This document shows, piece by piece, positions 5,944-5,959 of a stretch of DNA of 5,959 bases. The stretch covers positions 1 through 5,959 of the forward strand of contig DASVMX010000485.1 of the NCBI GenBank assembly GCA_036384215.1, written 5' to 3'. The translations under genes and the position numbers were made by a program. Position 1 is the stretch's first letter. Each line of letters begins with the position of its first letter. The notes under the pieces are model-generated. The model made no database searches. It was not told where the DNA came from and saw only the letters and a list, made by a program, of their open reading frames with translations. The DNA is from Paraktedonobacter sp036384215 (GTDB taxonomy: Bacteria > Chloroflexota > Ktedonobacteria > Ktedonobacterales > Ktedonobacteraceae).

Positions 5944-5959
5944 GTTGAACAGCGGAGCC

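Overview
The window most likely comes from a Ktedonobacteria-like member of the Chloroflexota. This is an inference from protein style: a soluble PAS-GAF histidine kinase with a long insertion in its dimerisation helices, and a Ser/Thr kinase joined by a Pro/Ala-rich linker and one membrane helix to an Ala/Thr/Gln-rich stalk and an outer beta-rich domain. Base composition looks moderately GC-rich. No marker gene such as rRNA is present to settle the taxonomy.

Layout from left to right. A strong hairpin (4-31) lies at the left edge, downstream of a leftward gene (77-1075, minus) for an eight-helix membrane protein of unknown function. A 359-base divergent spacer (1076-1434) carries one candidate promoter facing each way. 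A rightward gene (1435-3306) encodes a soluble PAS-GAF sensor histidine kinase with no response regulator beside it here. It is followed by a clear intrinsic terminator (3386-3420). A 317-base spacer (3307-3623) also holds a candidate promoter and a structured leader for the next gene (3624-5897), a membrane-spanning Ser/Thr protein kinase. The last 62 bases hold no gene.

The two rightward genes are both phosphotransfer signalling proteins: one a cytoplasmic His kinase with small-molecule or redox sensing domains, the other a Ser/Thr kinase that probably reads something outside the membrane. The terminator and the second promoter argue that they are separately transcribed, so a joint pathway is only a possibility. 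The leftward membrane protein has no visible link to either. I see no mobile element, CRISPR array, tRNA or rRNA. I do not see a convincing new multi-gene system. The most interesting items are the disulfide-candidate outer domain and non-RD active site of the Ser/Thr kinase, its structured leader, and the unidentified membrane protein.
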